Shown here piece after piece: positions 8,233-17,125 of a stretch of 64,000 nt of DNA. The translations under genes and the position numbers were made by a program. The DNA is from Pseudomonas sediminis. Its GTDB lineage: Bacteria; Pseudomonadota; Gammaproteobacteria; Pseudomonadales; Pseudomonadaceae. How positions within the stretch are numbered: the stretch's first letter is position 1; each line of letters opens with the position of its first letter. The DNA is taken from the NCBI RefSeq assembly GCF_002741105.1, contig NZ_NIQU01000002.1:62001-126000 (forward strand), given 5' to 3'. The notes under the pieces were generated by a model. It ran no database searches, was not told where the DNA came from, and worked only from the letters and a program-made list of their open reading frames with translations.

Positions 8233-10623
8233 TTAGGCCGGCGATGGTGCTCCGCTGGCCAACACGCGCCAGTCGCGGGCGCTTAGCAACTGCTTATGCG
8301 CTCGCAGCAGATCGCTAGAGGTCAGGGCCACCAACGCCTGCTGCACCCGTTGCAGGTGCACCTCAGGCAAGCCTGCCAGATGCAGCTGCCATAGCTGCTC
8401 GGCACGTGCGAGGTTGGCCTCAGCCGGGCTCACTGCCGGCAGCAAGGCATCGCGATAACGCGACACGGCCTCATCATCCAGCGCAGCGAGCGACTGACGC
8501 TGCTCGCCCAGAAAGGCGCGGATATGCTCGAAGATGCCAGCCGCCTCGCAGACGGGTGACTGCAAGGCAAACAGCAACCCCCGGCAACCCTCGACCTGGC
8601 GGAAGCCGGCGAACAGCGCGTAACCCAGTTGCAACTCACCGCGCAGGCGCTGGTAGAAACGCCCCTGCAAAATCTGGCCAAGCAGACGCCAGGCAGTCTC
8701 GGTGCAGGCATCGACGGCAGGCAAGGGACAGAACAACAGCAACGCGGCATCCGTACTTGGCTGCGCGACCTGGTGCCAGTCGATGCCAGTCCCGATACAC
8801 GGCGCGGGCGACAGATCCGTGAGCGGCTCGACAGCCACGCACGACTCGTTCAACTGCGCCTGCTCGCGCGCCCCAAGCCCAACACTCAGCCCTTCCAACC
8901 GCGAGGCCCTGGGCAGCTCGCACAGCTGCGGCAAACGCTGCAACAGCGCCCGCAACAGCATGCCCTGGGAAGCGGGCTCGACTGGTTCATCCCGCGCGGC
9001 CAACAGCAGCGGTACCAGCAAGGCACTGAAGGCCGGCAACAGCGGCGCAGGCCCGCGCAATGAAAGGCTCCAGCCAGCCGCACGCACGCTCAGCTGGCAG
9101 GCGATGCCAAGCCGCTCACCGCGCCAGCGCAGATCGGCACTAAGCGACAGCAATCCCGCTTCGATGACCGCCGCGTCGCCCACCACTGCACAGGGGCCTC
9201 GCCAGTAAAGCGCAGCCGGCCCGCCCTCGACCTGCCCCGGATGATGTCGCAACGCGGCCAATGGCAAAACGGCCGATGCCACCGCAGCGCCGGCCAGCAA
9301 CGGATCATTGCCAGGCAGCCGCCAGGGATGGTTCGACATTGGGGTTGGCAATGGCATCGGCAAGGCCTGCAATGGCAAATCCAATCCAATTGCCGGCCAC
9401 AAGGGTCGCGCCTGCTCGCCACACTGCAATTCGATCAGCCCATCACCACGAACCAGGCGAGCCAGCACGGCATTCAGGTCGCGCAGGGTCTGGCTATCGT
9501 CCTGAACAGGCGATTGCAGCTCCCTGGCGGCCGCCAACGGGCTGAGCCCAAGCAACCTGAGCGCTGCTGCCTGCTGCTGGTGCTGCAGTCGCAATGACCA
9601 ATCTGTATCGCCCTGCAACTGCGTGGCCCAACTCTGCACGGTGGCGCGCACTGCGCCGCCCTGCTCCGCGCTGGCGCCAGGAAAGTCCAGACGCAGCAGG
9701 CATTGCCCACCGTGCTGATACAGCACCCGCGCCTGCAACTGCCGGCACAATTGCATCGCGCGCAAGCCGTCGAGCAAGCCGCCGGGCGTAGGGTCCTGCA
9801 AGGCATCCAGCAACAGATCCAACGATGCGTTCAGGTCGCGGGTGTCGAGCTGCACGGCAAGACCCAGGTACACACCAGAGCGACTGTGTTGCAGATGCAG
9901 GCACGGCGCTCGCAGCGGCAGCAGGTCCGGCGGCGGAGCGGAACAGGCGTCGCCCTCGCCTGCCGGCAACCTCCCAAGTAGCGCCTCGGCGATATCCAGC
10001 AACTGCTCGGCCGGTTGTGGCCCGACCAGAGTCAGGCTCATATGCCGAGCCTGGTAGTGGCGCTGATGATGATCACGCAGCGCCCGCTGAAATTCCGCAG
10101 ATTCCACAGCCAGCGTGCTGCGATCACCGGCCAGGAACGCGCCGCAGCGATGCCCGGCGGCGAGCGCCTGGCCCAGCGCATGATCGATGCGACTGTCGGC
10201 ATCCTGGCTGCGCGCCTGGTATTCGGCGTCCAGCACCTCGCGCTCACGCAGCTGCGCGTCGATCGCCAGCAGCGGCTGGCCGAGCATATCCAGCAGACGT
10301 GTCAGCGCTGGCTGCAGCAACTCGGCCGGTACCTCGCAGACGAAGTCGGTGTAACGCGTCTGAGTCGAGGCATTGACCAGCCCGCCATGGCGCTGGACGA
10401 AGGCCATCAAGCCCTGATCGACCGGGTATTCGCGGCTACCGAGAAACAGCAGATGCTCCAGAAAGTGCGCCAGGCCCGGATAGGCCTGCGGCTCGTCATG
10501 ACTGCCGGCGGCCACCCGCAGACACAACCCCACCTGCTGCGCCCAGGGCTGCTGCTGCGCACACAAGTGCGCGCCATTGGCCAAGCGCCGAACAGAGGCA
10601 GAACGTGGAGCGTACAGGGTCAT
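8233..10623 (-). CDS. pqqF: PQQ biosynthesis protease PqqF (M16 family)
   Basis: A 796-residue M16 metallopeptidase. The inverted zinc motif HFLEH is at 53-57, with the distal Glu ligand in the REREVLDAEY segment about 70 residues on. PqqF-like middle and C-terminal inactive M16 repeats follow. PqqF, with a partner subunit, trims the PqqA peptide after PqqE has cross-linked its Glu and Tyr. The ATG at 10623 is chosen because the motif spacing fits the family; a much longer open frame runs back into the BCCT gene but is non-coding. No pqqABCDE genes lie in the window, so pqqF is detached from the core cluster, as in some other pseudomonads. Confidence 0.8.
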   Translation of the reverse strand: MTLYAPRSASVRRLANGAHLCAQQQPWAQQVGLCLRVAAGSHDEPQAYPGLAHFLEHLLFLGSREYPVDQGLMAFVQRHGGLVNASTQTRYTDFVCEVPAELLQPALTRLLDMLGQPLLAIDAQLREREVLDAEYQARSQDADSRIDHALGQALAAGHRCGAFLAGDRSTLAVESAEFQRALRDHHQRHYQARHMSLTLVGPQPAEQLLDIAEALLGRLPAGEGDACSAPPPDLLPLRAPCLHLQHSRSGVYLGLAVQLDTRDLNASLDLLLDALQDPTPGGLLDGLRAMQLCRQLQARVLYQHGGQCLLRLDFPGASAEQGGAVRATVQSWATQLQGDTDWSLRLQHQQQAAALRLLGLSPLAAARELQSPVQDDSQTLRDLNAVLARLVRGDGLIELQCGEQARPLWPAIGLDLPLQALPMPLPTPMSNHPWRLPGNDPLLAGAAVASAVLPLAALRHHPGQVEGGPAALYWRGPCAVVGDAAVIEAGLLSLSADLRWRGERLGIACQLSVRAAGWSLSLRGPAPLLPAFSALLVPLLLAARDEPVEPASQGMLLRALLQRLPQLCELPRASRLEGLSVGLGAREQAQLNESCVAVEPLTDLSPAPCIGTGIDWHQVAQPSTDAALLLFCPLPAVDACTETAWRLLGQILQGRFYQRLRGELQLGYALFAGFRQVEGCRGLLFALQSPVCEAAGIFEHIRAFLGEQRQSLAALDDEAVSRYRDALLPAVSPAEANLARAEQLWQLHLAGLPEVHLQRVQQALVALTSSDLLRAHKQLLSARDWRVLASGAPSPA

Positions 10624-10741
10624 CGAGGGTTCTCTGGGCAGCTTACCGTTCAGCTTCGACAACGCACCAGCGCCAGGCAATCCTGCTTTCGGCCGAGTAA
10701 AACGCGCCTTTGGTCGTAAAAAGGGTGCACGCAGAAACGCA

Positions 10742-10779
10742 AACGCCCCGAGACTCGCCTTGCGGTGAGTGTCGGGGCG
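10742..10779 (-). terminator. terminator of the BCCT gene
   Basis: Arms CGCCCCGACACTCACC and GGCGAGTCTCGGGGCG (minus strand) form a long stem with one mismatch and a short CGCAA-type loop, followed by TTTGCGTTT. It lies 15 bp after the BCCT stop. Confidence 0.75.
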
Positions 10780-10793
10780 TCGATTGGCAGACG

Positions 10794-12347
10794 TCAGCTG
10801 CGGCAGTCTTCGATCAGGCCTTTGACCAGACCAATCATCAGCAGCAGCATCAGCCCCATGAACGGCAGGCCCATGGCCACGGCACCAGCCTGAATGCCCT
10901 TGAGCGCAGTATCGCCACCAATCACGAACAGCGTGACGGTCACCAACGCGATCATCACCAGCCATAGCACGCGCTGACCCGGCTGGGTGTCGGGGTCGCC
11001 ACCAGCCGACAGGTTGTCGATCACCAGCGCACCGGAGTCCACCGACGTCACCATGAAGAACACCAACAAGGCGACCACCAGCAGCGAACCGATACCGGCC
11101 AGCGGCAGCATTTCCAGGAACTGGAAGATAGCCATGTTGACGTCACTGAGGCCAGCCGCCAGGGCACCGCTGCCATCGATCACCTGGGCGATGGCGCCGC
11201 CACCAAAGGCAGAGAACCACAGCAGCGTGACCACGGTCGGCGCCAGCATCACCATGCCCACCATCTGGCGCAGGGTGCGACCCTTGGAAACGCGTGCGAC
11301 GAAGATCCCCACCAGCGGGCCCCAGGTGCACCACCAGGCCCAATAGAACACCGTCCAGCCCTGGAACCAGTCCTGATCAGGACGATCGATCCAGTTGCTC
11401 AGCGGCAGGAACATCTGACCGTAGTCGACCGCTGCGCTCAGGGTGTTGGAGAAGAACGCCATGCCCCCAATACCCACCGCGACCAGCAGAAACAGCACCA
11501 ACGCCAGCAGCATGTTGATGTTACTCAGGACCTTGACCCCGGCATCCAGCCCCCGCCACAGCGAGAACGCGGCCAGGCCGGTAACCGCGACGATGAACAG
11601 CAGTTGAAAGGCAAAGGTATTCGGTGTGCCCAGCACGTGGGCAATACCGGCCGTGGCCTGCATGGCGCCCAGCCCTAGGGAAGTGGCCAGGCCGAAGATG
11701 CTCAGCACCACGGTGAACACATCGACCATCTGCCCTGGCAAGCCACGATGCCCACGCCCCAGCAGCGGCTGCAGACCGGAACTGAGCGACAGTGGCAGGC
11801 CCTTGTTGTAGGAGAAGTACCCCACCACCAGAGCGCTGGTCAGATAGATCGCCCAGGGGTGAAAACCCCAGTGATACAGCGTTGCGCCCATCGCCGCATG
11901 AGCGGCCTCCGGGGTGCTGGCTGCCACGTTCAGCGGTGTTTTCCACCAGGCGGTGTATTGCGCTACCGGTTCGGCGACGCCCCAGTACAGCAGGCCGACG
12001 CCCATACCGGCGGCGAACATCATGGAGAACCACGACAGGGTGCTGAATTCGGGTTTGGCATCACGACCACCGAGACGCACCTTACCCAGCGGCGACAGCG
12101 CCAGGCCGGCGCAGAACAGCACCGCCAGATTGCCCATGATGATGATGAACCAGTCGAAGTTCTTCAGGATCCAGCCCTTGATGCCTTCCAGCGTCTCGCC
12201 GAAGACCACGGGATTGCTCAGTGCCAGGAGAACCAGCAACAGGATGATGGAGAAGGAAACGGGGAATATGACGCGATGGAAGTTCAAGCCGAGCACTCGA
12301 ATATTGAAGTCTCGACCGACTATGTCTTCCGCAACCATAGGCTTCAT
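10794..12347 (-). CDS. BCCT-family betaine/choline/carnitine transporter
   Basis: A 517-residue permease with 12 predicted membrane helices and the BCCT signatures GMGVGLLYWGVAEP and FYWAWWCTWGPLVGIFVARVS. These transporters carry trimethylammonium or other betaine compounds with sodium or protons, or by exchange. The ATG at 12347 has GAGGTG 7 bases upstream; an open frame running back to 12479 lacks a start context. It lacks the long cytosolic C-terminal osmosensory tail of BetT-type carriers, which suggests a catabolic role. The upstream region has a near-palindrome (12494-12512) matching the operator-like repeat ahead of the Rieske oxygenase gene, so co-regulation with that operon is proposed. 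Confidence 0.85.
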   Translation of the reverse strand: MKPMVAEDIVGRDFNIRVLGLNFHRVIFPVSFSIILLLVLLALSNPVVFGETLEGIKGWILKNFDWFIIIMGNLAVLFCAGLALSPLGKVRLGGRDAKPEFSTLSWFSMMFAAGMGVGLLYWGVAEPVAQYTAWWKTPLNVAASTPEAAHAAMGATLYHWGFHPWAIYLTSALVVGYFSYNKGLPLSLSSGLQPLLGRGHRGLPGQMVDVFTVVLSIFGLATSLGLGAMQATAGIAHVLGTPNTFAFQLLFIVAVTGLAAFSLWRGLDAGVKVLSNINMLLALVLFLLVAVGIGGMAFFSNTLSAAVDYGQMFLPLSNWIDRPDQDWFQGWTVFYWAWWCTWGPLVGIFVARVSKGRTLRQMVGMVMLAPTVVTLLWFSAFGGGAIAQVIDGSGALAAGLSDVNMAIFQFLEMLPLAGIGSLLVVALLVFFMVTSVDSGALVIDNLSAGGDPDTQPGQRVLWLVMIALVTVTLFVIGGDTALKGIQAGAVAMGLPFMGLMLLLMIGLVKGLIEDCRS

Positions 12348-12493
12348 GCACGCACCTCGATTTTGTTCTTGTAATAGTTTTCTCCGCATCCGGACTGAGC
12401 CCTGCAGGTGCAGTTGGCGGCTCGGTAATCGCTGCGGATGATCAATAGTCGAACAGGCGCGAATCCATCGACAAACCATTTAATCTGCGCGAC

Positions 12494-12512
12494 TTATGAC
12501 TTTTAATCATCA
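12494..12512. promoter_or_regulatory. operator-like imperfect palindrome upstream of the BCCT gene
   Basis: TTATGAC-TTTTA-ATCATCA matches the 7+5+7 core of the perfect palindrome at 19884-19916 (TTATGAT-AAAAA-ATCATAA) in 12 of 14 arm positions, with the same 5-base spacer. It lies about 147 bp before the BCCT ATG. Confidence 0.5.
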
Positions 12513-12652
12513 ATCCACACGGTCGCTCAGGGCACCTCGCAAAAGCCTCAAAGCCATATTTCATGGGCGCTGGTGAGCCGCCAGGCAGGCACCTGCAGGC
12601 TCGTCGTTATGGCTGAGCTTTGCGCATCCATTCGCAGGTAGGGATGGATCGT

Positions 12653-13924
12653 TCAGAGCCTCTGGCTGGGTGCCTCCTCGACTCGCTCCTCCACGCTGAC
12701 CGCTGGTTCGATAACCGCAGCCAGGGTCGTGCAGGCAAGGGCATTGGGTGTGGCCTGATGCTGCAGAGGCGCATCGTCCTGCAGGTGCTCGCCGGTCACG
12801 CGCCCTTGCCCCACGGCAACCGCCAATACCGCCGCGCTGATGGCAAAGAACAGATAGAGGCTGGAGGGGCCGAAATGCCCCATCAGCGCACCGGCCAACA
12901 GCGGACCGATGCAGGCGCCCACGCCGAAGGTGGCTAGCAACAAGCCCGCCAGTGACACGCGCAGACGCGGCTCCATATTGTCGTTGGCCAGGGCCACGCC
13001 GAGCGGGTACAGGCAGAACTGCAGAAAGCCGATACACGCGCTGAACAGCAGCAGCACGCCTAACGACAGGCCCTGATAGAACGCCAGCGGCAGGCAGGTC
13101 AGGATCAGCAACGCCGCCACACCGCGAATAAGGCTGGCGCGTGGCAGACGATCCGACAGCCAGCCCAGTGGGAGTTGCGCAAGCAGCCCGGCTGCAATCG
13201 CCAGGGCCATGAACTGGCTCACCTCCACCGTGCTCAGGCCCTGTCGGCTGGCGTAGATCGACGACAAGCCATAGAAACCACCGTTGATCATCCCCGAGAT
13301 CAGTACGGTGAACAGCGACTGCGGCACTCGCTGCAGGAACAGGCGCAGGTCGACCGGCTCGGAGCCCGGTATGCTCGGATGGGTGCTGCGGGTCAGCGCC
13401 ACCGGCACCTGGCTCAGGGCGAAGGCGATGACCACGCCGAGCAGCGCATGCAGGCCGAGATTGCCGTCGATGCTCAGCGCCAATTGACCGAGCATCATGC
13501 CGACGTAGGCCGCGACCATGTAGATGCCCAGCACCTTGCCACGCTGATCGCTCTGCGCGCAGTCGTTGAGCCAGCTCTCCACCACCATCAGCTGGCACAT
13601 CATCGCCACGCCGACGACAAAACGCAGCAACAGCCAGAGCGGCAATGCTTCACTGAAGGCATGCGTCAGCACCGCCGCGCAGATGATGCCGGAACAGGCG
13701 ACGTAGGTACGGATATGGCCGACACGGCCGATCAGCACCTGGCCGACCTTGCCGCCGACCACCATGCCCAGAGCATTGGCAGCCATCAGCGCGCCGCCCC
13801 AGAATTCGGCGACGCCGCCGGCAGCCAGGCGCAGCGCCAGATAGGTCATCAGCAGAGTCGAGCCGAGCTGCATCAGCAGACTGGCCAGATAGAGTGCAGC
13901 GAACGCCTGGGTCAGTCCGAGCAA
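12653..13924 (-). CDS. MFS transporter, YcaD-like
   Basis: A 423-residue carrier with 12 predicted membrane helices and a 40-residue soluble tail. It resembles small-solute MFS proteins of the YcaD/UMF type; the motif-A region between helices 2 and 3 reads VGGKVGQVLIGRVGHIR. The start is a TTG at 13924 with AGGGGTG placed 5-6 bases ahead; no ATG or GTG fits. It lies 82 bp downstream of the cupin gene, on the same strand as the catabolic operon, and could import or export a pathway compound. The substrate cannot be told from the sequence. Confidence 0.75.
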   Translation of the reverse strand: MLGLTQAFAALYLASLLMQLGSTLLMTYLALRLAAGGVAEFWGGALMAANALGMVVGGKVGQVLIGRVGHIRTYVACSGIICAAVLTHAFSEALPLWLLLRFVVGVAMMCQLMVVESWLNDCAQSDQRGKVLGIYMVAAYVGMMLGQLALSIDGNLGLHALLGVVIAFALSQVPVALTRSTHPSIPGSEPVDLRLFLQRVPQSLFTVLISGMINGGFYGLSSIYASRQGLSTVEVSQFMALAIAAGLLAQLPLGWLSDRLPRASLIRGVAALLILTCLPLAFYQGLSLGVLLLFSACIGFLQFCLYPLGVALANDNMEPRLRVSLAGLLLATFGVGACIGPLLAGALMGHFGPSSLYLFFAISAAVLAVAVGQGRVTGEHLQDDAPLQHQATPNALACTTLAAVIEPAVSVEERVEEAPSQRL

Positions 13925-14006
13925 TTGCTCACCCCTTTTTCACGGAGAACCACCACGCCTGAGCCGGGCGCGCAGCAAAGCAGGACCATCGTCAACCCTC
14001 TCGCTG

Positions 14007-14378
14007 CTAGGCCAGACCATGCCGTTGTTTCCAGTCACCCGGATGCACCACGTAACCGAACAACGCATGTCCGCCGTAAACCAGCTCGGTGCCTTCGGGA
14101 ATCCACAACAGTTGCCCCGGTTGCACGCGATACAACTGACCATTGGCCTTGAGCTCGAAGCAGCCCTCGATGACGAAGATCACCTCGTCATAGAGCAGAG
14201 TCCAGGCCACCTCGGCGCCCTCCCAGCGGGCGAAGCCGATGCCGATGTTCGGCGAAATGTCGTTGCTGATCGCTCGCGCTACGAAGGCGGCGCCGGGCGG
14301 TCCGCCGCGCGGGAGGAACTCCAGATCATGGTGATCGACCAGCAGCACCGGGCCTTTCCCGGAAACGACCTGGCTCAT
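14007..14378 (-). CDS. cupin-domain protein
   Basis: A 123-residue single cupin barrel. Motif 1 is reduced (LLYDEVIFVIEGCFEL) and motif 2 reads PGQLLWIPEGTELVYGG. It lacks the full His-rich metal set of dioxygenase cupins (no GxHxH), which fits the EutQ-like or ligand-binding cupins often found in amine catabolic operons. The start overlaps the FAD oxidase stop by 4 bp (ATGA), indicating translational coupling. Role unknown; it may act as an accessory isomerase, storage or sensor protein of the pathway. Confidence 0.7.
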   Translation of the reverse strand: MSQVVSGKGPVLLVDHHDLEFLPRGGPPGAAFVARAISNDISPNIGIGFARWEGAEVAWTLLYDEVIFVIEGCFELKANGQLYRVQPGQLLWIPEGTELVYGGHALFGYVVHPGDWKQRHGLA

Positions 14379-15703
14379 AGCTCACTCCGACTGTTCCAGG
14401 CTGCCAGGCGGATGCGCGAGCGCACGCCCAGGCCGAGGAACGGTTCCGGAGGATTGAGCGACGGCATACCAGTGACCGCCTGGATATCGCGCAACTGCGC
14501 CGAATCGCTGCCCACCGCCATTTCCGCCAACAGTGTGCCGGAGATGGTGCCCCAGGCCGCGCCGACGCCGTTGTCGCAGGCCGAGGCGAACACGCCCGGC
14601 TCAAGCTCGCCGAAGAAGTTGGTGAAGTTGCGCGAGATCGCGTAAACGCCGCCCCAAGTGTGGCTGAACGGCACATCGGCCAGTTGCGGGAAACGCGCCA
14701 GGAAAGCCTTGCGATGATCGGCGCGCACCGACTCGCGCATGCCGTCGCTGGTGCTCTTGCCGTACTTGGGAACGTGCTTGTAGGTGTTACGGATGATCAA
14801 GCGGCGATCCTGGGTCATGCGCACCGTGGTGCCGGCGTGATCGGCCGGGGTCAGGCCCCAATCGAGCTGACCACCGTAGGCCGCCAGCTCGGCATCGCTC
14901 AGCGGACGCGTCCAGCTGGCGAAGGTCATCACCGGCAGCAAACGGTTGCGCAGGTAACCGAACTCCTGGGTGAAGATGCTGGTGCCAAGCAGTAACTGCT
15001 CGGTGTGAATCGTGCCCTGACTGCCCTGTAGCAGCCAGCCGCCCTGCCCGTCGCGTTGCAGACCGGTGATGGGCGACTCTTCCAGCAGCTCGACGTTTTC
15101 CGGCAGCGAGTGCGCCAGCCCGGTGACCAGTGCCGCCGGCTGCATCAGATAGCAACCCGGAGTGAAGATCGCGCGGCTGTAATAGGTATTGCCCAGCACC
15201 TGCGCCAGCTCGTCGCGCTCGACCAGGCGAAAGGGTTCACCCAGATTGCTCAGCAATTGTTCGAAGTGCTGCAGATACGCCAGGCCACGCTGGCCCACCG
15301 CGCCCTGATACTTGCCGGCATGGGACCATTGGCAGTCGATACCGTGACGCTCGATCAACCCTTGCAGCTGGGCGATGGCAGCGCGGTTGAGCGACAGCAG
15401 GCGCTGCTTGTGGGCCGGGTCGGGATGTTCAAGGGCGAACTTGTGCGGCAGGTCGATGACGAAACCGGAGTTGCGTCCCGAAGCGCCCTGGCCGACACGC
15501 TGGGCGTCGACCAGGATGATGCGTTTGTCCGGCAGCAGCTCGCCAAGGCGGCGCGCAGCGGCCAGGCCGGCGAAACCGGCACCGATCACCGCGTAGTCGG
15601 CACGTTGCTCGCCTTGCAGGCGCTTGCACGCAGGTTGCTGCGGCAATGCGGCGTACCAGCCGCAACTGCTGTCGTCATGGGGCAGATTGATTTGCTTGCT
15701 CAT
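14375..15703 (-). CDS. FAD-dependent amine oxidoreductase, DAO family, PuuB-like
   Basis: A 442-residue flavoprotein. The Rossmann motif VIGAGFAGLAAARRL is near residue 38, and GQGASGRNSGFV, typical of gamma-glutamylputrescine oxidase-type DAO proteins, is near 70. Such enzymes oxidise primary or secondary amines (including N-methyl amino acids) to aldehydes or ketones, ammonia or methylamine, and H2O2 or a reduced acceptor. The ATG at 15703 has GAGGG 7 bases upstream. It sits 10 bp after the rubredoxin-reductase gene in a tight operon with the aldehyde dehydrogenase and Rieske oxygenase, so it likely acts on a dealkylated amine intermediate; the substrate is inferred, not known. Confidence 0.8.
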   Translation of the reverse strand: MSKQINLPHDDSSCGWYAALPQQPACKRLQGEQRADYAVIGAGFAGLAAARRLGELLPDKRIILVDAQRVGQGASGRNSGFVIDLPHKFALEHPDPAHKQRLLSLNRAAIAQLQGLIERHGIDCQWSHAGKYQGAVGQRGLAYLQHFEQLLSNLGEPFRLVERDELAQVLGNTYYSRAIFTPGCYLMQPAALVTGLAHSLPENVELLEESPITGLQRDGQGGWLLQGSQGTIHTEQLLLGTSIFTQEFGYLRNRLLPVMTFASWTRPLSDAELAAYGGQLDWGLTPADHAGTTVRMTQDRRLIIRNTYKHVPKYGKSTSDGMRESVRADHRKAFLARFPQLADVPFSHTWGGVYAISRNFTNFFGELEPGVFASACDNGVGAAWGTISGTLLAEMAVGSDSAQLRDIQAVTGMPSLNPPEPFLGLGVRSRIRLAAWNSRSEL

Positions 15704-15713
15704 GCGCGTGCCC

Positions 15714-17120
15714 TCAGGCCACTGATCGTTGTGCGTTCTGGCAGCTTTGCAGCCAGCTGTTGCGTTGGGTCTGCGCCTGTCGTCCGAGCAGGACGAAGCC
15801 GCACGCCAGCCCCTGGGCATCGTAGAAGCCGGCGCTCAGGCCATCGGCGCTCGGTGTGCAGCGCCACTCACCAGCGGTGCCAGGTGCCGGCGCCAACAGA
15901 CACAGCGGTGCGGCCGGGGTTTTCACCGTCACCGGCATCAGCGGATAGCTCACCGCTGTGGGCTGGCCGAGCAAGGTCTTGCTCAGCGCGGCAATACCCT
16001 GGTTGATCGGCGCCAGATAAGGCAGCAATTGCCCATCGACCTCGATGCAGTCGCCCAGGGCGTAGATACCCGGTTGCGAACTCTGCAGCTGAGCATCGAC
16101 CTGAATCCCACGGCCCACGGCCAAACCAGCACATTTGGCCAGGCCCAGATTGGGTTGAAGGCCGACAGCCGATAGCACCAGATCGGCCTCCAGGCTTTCG
16201 CCATTGGCCAGGGTCAAGCGGTAGCCCTGCTCCAGCGCATCGACACGGCGAACGGTGTTCTGCAAGTGCCAGCTAACGCCCAACGCTGCCAGCGCACTTT
16301 GCAGATGTTGCCCGGCTTCGGCCGGCAGCAAGCGCTCCATCGGCCACTTACCCAGGCCGATAACGCTGACCTGGAAACCGCTGGCCGCCAGGTCGTTGGC
16401 GAACTCGCAGCCGATCAGCCCATCACCGAGAATCGCCACACGTCGCACGCCGACCAGGCGCTCGCGGAAGCTGCGGTAGTCATGCAGGTTGTTGACGCTG
16501 ATCAGCGCATCGCTGGCCCCTTCGATGGGCAGGCGAATCGGCGCCGCACCGCTGGCCAGCACCAGCTGGCCGTATTCCATTTCACCGATGTTGGTGTGCA
16601 GGCGCCGCGCCGTGGTGTCGATGTGCCCCACCATGCAATGCGGGTAGACGCGAATCTTCAGGCGCTTCTCGATGGCCAGCGCCGACTCACCGGCCAGCGC
16701 GTCGGCACTCTTGCCCTGAGCCAGGCCGATGGACAGCGCCGGCTTGGAGTACAGGTGCCCGGACTCCTGGGTCAGCACACGTATTTCTACCTCGGCATCG
16801 GCGCGGCGCAGGGCCTGGGCCAGGCCATAACCAGCATAACCGCTGCCGATGATGACGATGGGCTGGCGCACGTCGGCCGCTATGGCTTGCAACGGTTGCG
16901 GTGGCACCGGCAACGGCGTGCTGAGCGGCGCTGCGGCGGCAGCGACGACCGGGCTGATGTCGAGCATCTCGAAATCTTCCTTGCCGACTTTGCACTCCGG
17001 GCACTTCCAGTCCGCCGGTACGTCTTCCCAACGGGTGCCGGCGACAATGCCGTCGTCCGGCCAGCCCAGGGCCTCGTCATAGATGAGGCCGCAGACCACA
17101 CACAACCAGGTCTTGAACAT
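15714..17120 (-). CDS. rubredoxin fused to a FAD-dependent rubredoxin reductase
   Basis: A 468-residue two-domain protein. Residues 1-54 are a rubredoxin with iron ligands Cys7, Cys10, Cys40 and Cys43 (CVVCG and CPECK). An Ala/Pro-rich linker (about 57-78) leads to an AlkT-like pyridine-nucleotide disulfide oxidoreductase-fold domain with FAD motif GSGYAG (92-97), a second GDGLIGCEFA NAD-binding motif, and YALGDC. It would pass electrons from NAD(P)H via FAD to the rubredoxin iron. An ATG at 17120 is chosen because GGGGGAG lies 8 bases upstream; a GTG at 17129 overlapping the ALDH stop has no spacing for that site. It is the only candidate reductase for the Rieske oxygenase in this operon. 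Confidence 0.88.
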   Translation of the reverse strand: MFKTWLCVVCGLIYDEALGWPDDGIVAGTRWEDVPADWKCPECKVGKEDFEMLDISPVVAAAAAPLSTPLPVPPQPLQAIAADVRQPIVIIGSGYAGYGLAQALRRADAEVEIRVLTQESGHLYSKPALSIGLAQGKSADALAGESALAIEKRLKIRVYPHCMVGHIDTTARRLHTNIGEMEYGQLVLASGAAPIRLPIEGASDALISVNNLHDYRSFRERLVGVRRVAILGDGLIGCEFANDLAASGFQVSVIGLGKWPMERLLPAEAGQHLQSALAALGVSWHLQNTVRRVDALEQGYRLTLANGESLEADLVLSAVGLQPNLGLAKCAGLAVGRGIQVDAQLQSSQPGIYALGDCIEVDGQLLPYLAPINQGIAALSKTLLGQPTAVSYPLMPVTVKTPAAPLCLLAPAPGTAGEWRCTPSADGLSAGFYDAQGLACGFVLLGRQAQTQRNSWLQSCQNAQRSVA

Positions 17121-17125
17121 GGCGC

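Noticed and set aside
10624..10965. N-terminal extension of pqqF
   Set aside because: The open frame runs back through the BCCT terminator and gene end; the ATG at 10623 gives the normal M16 start.
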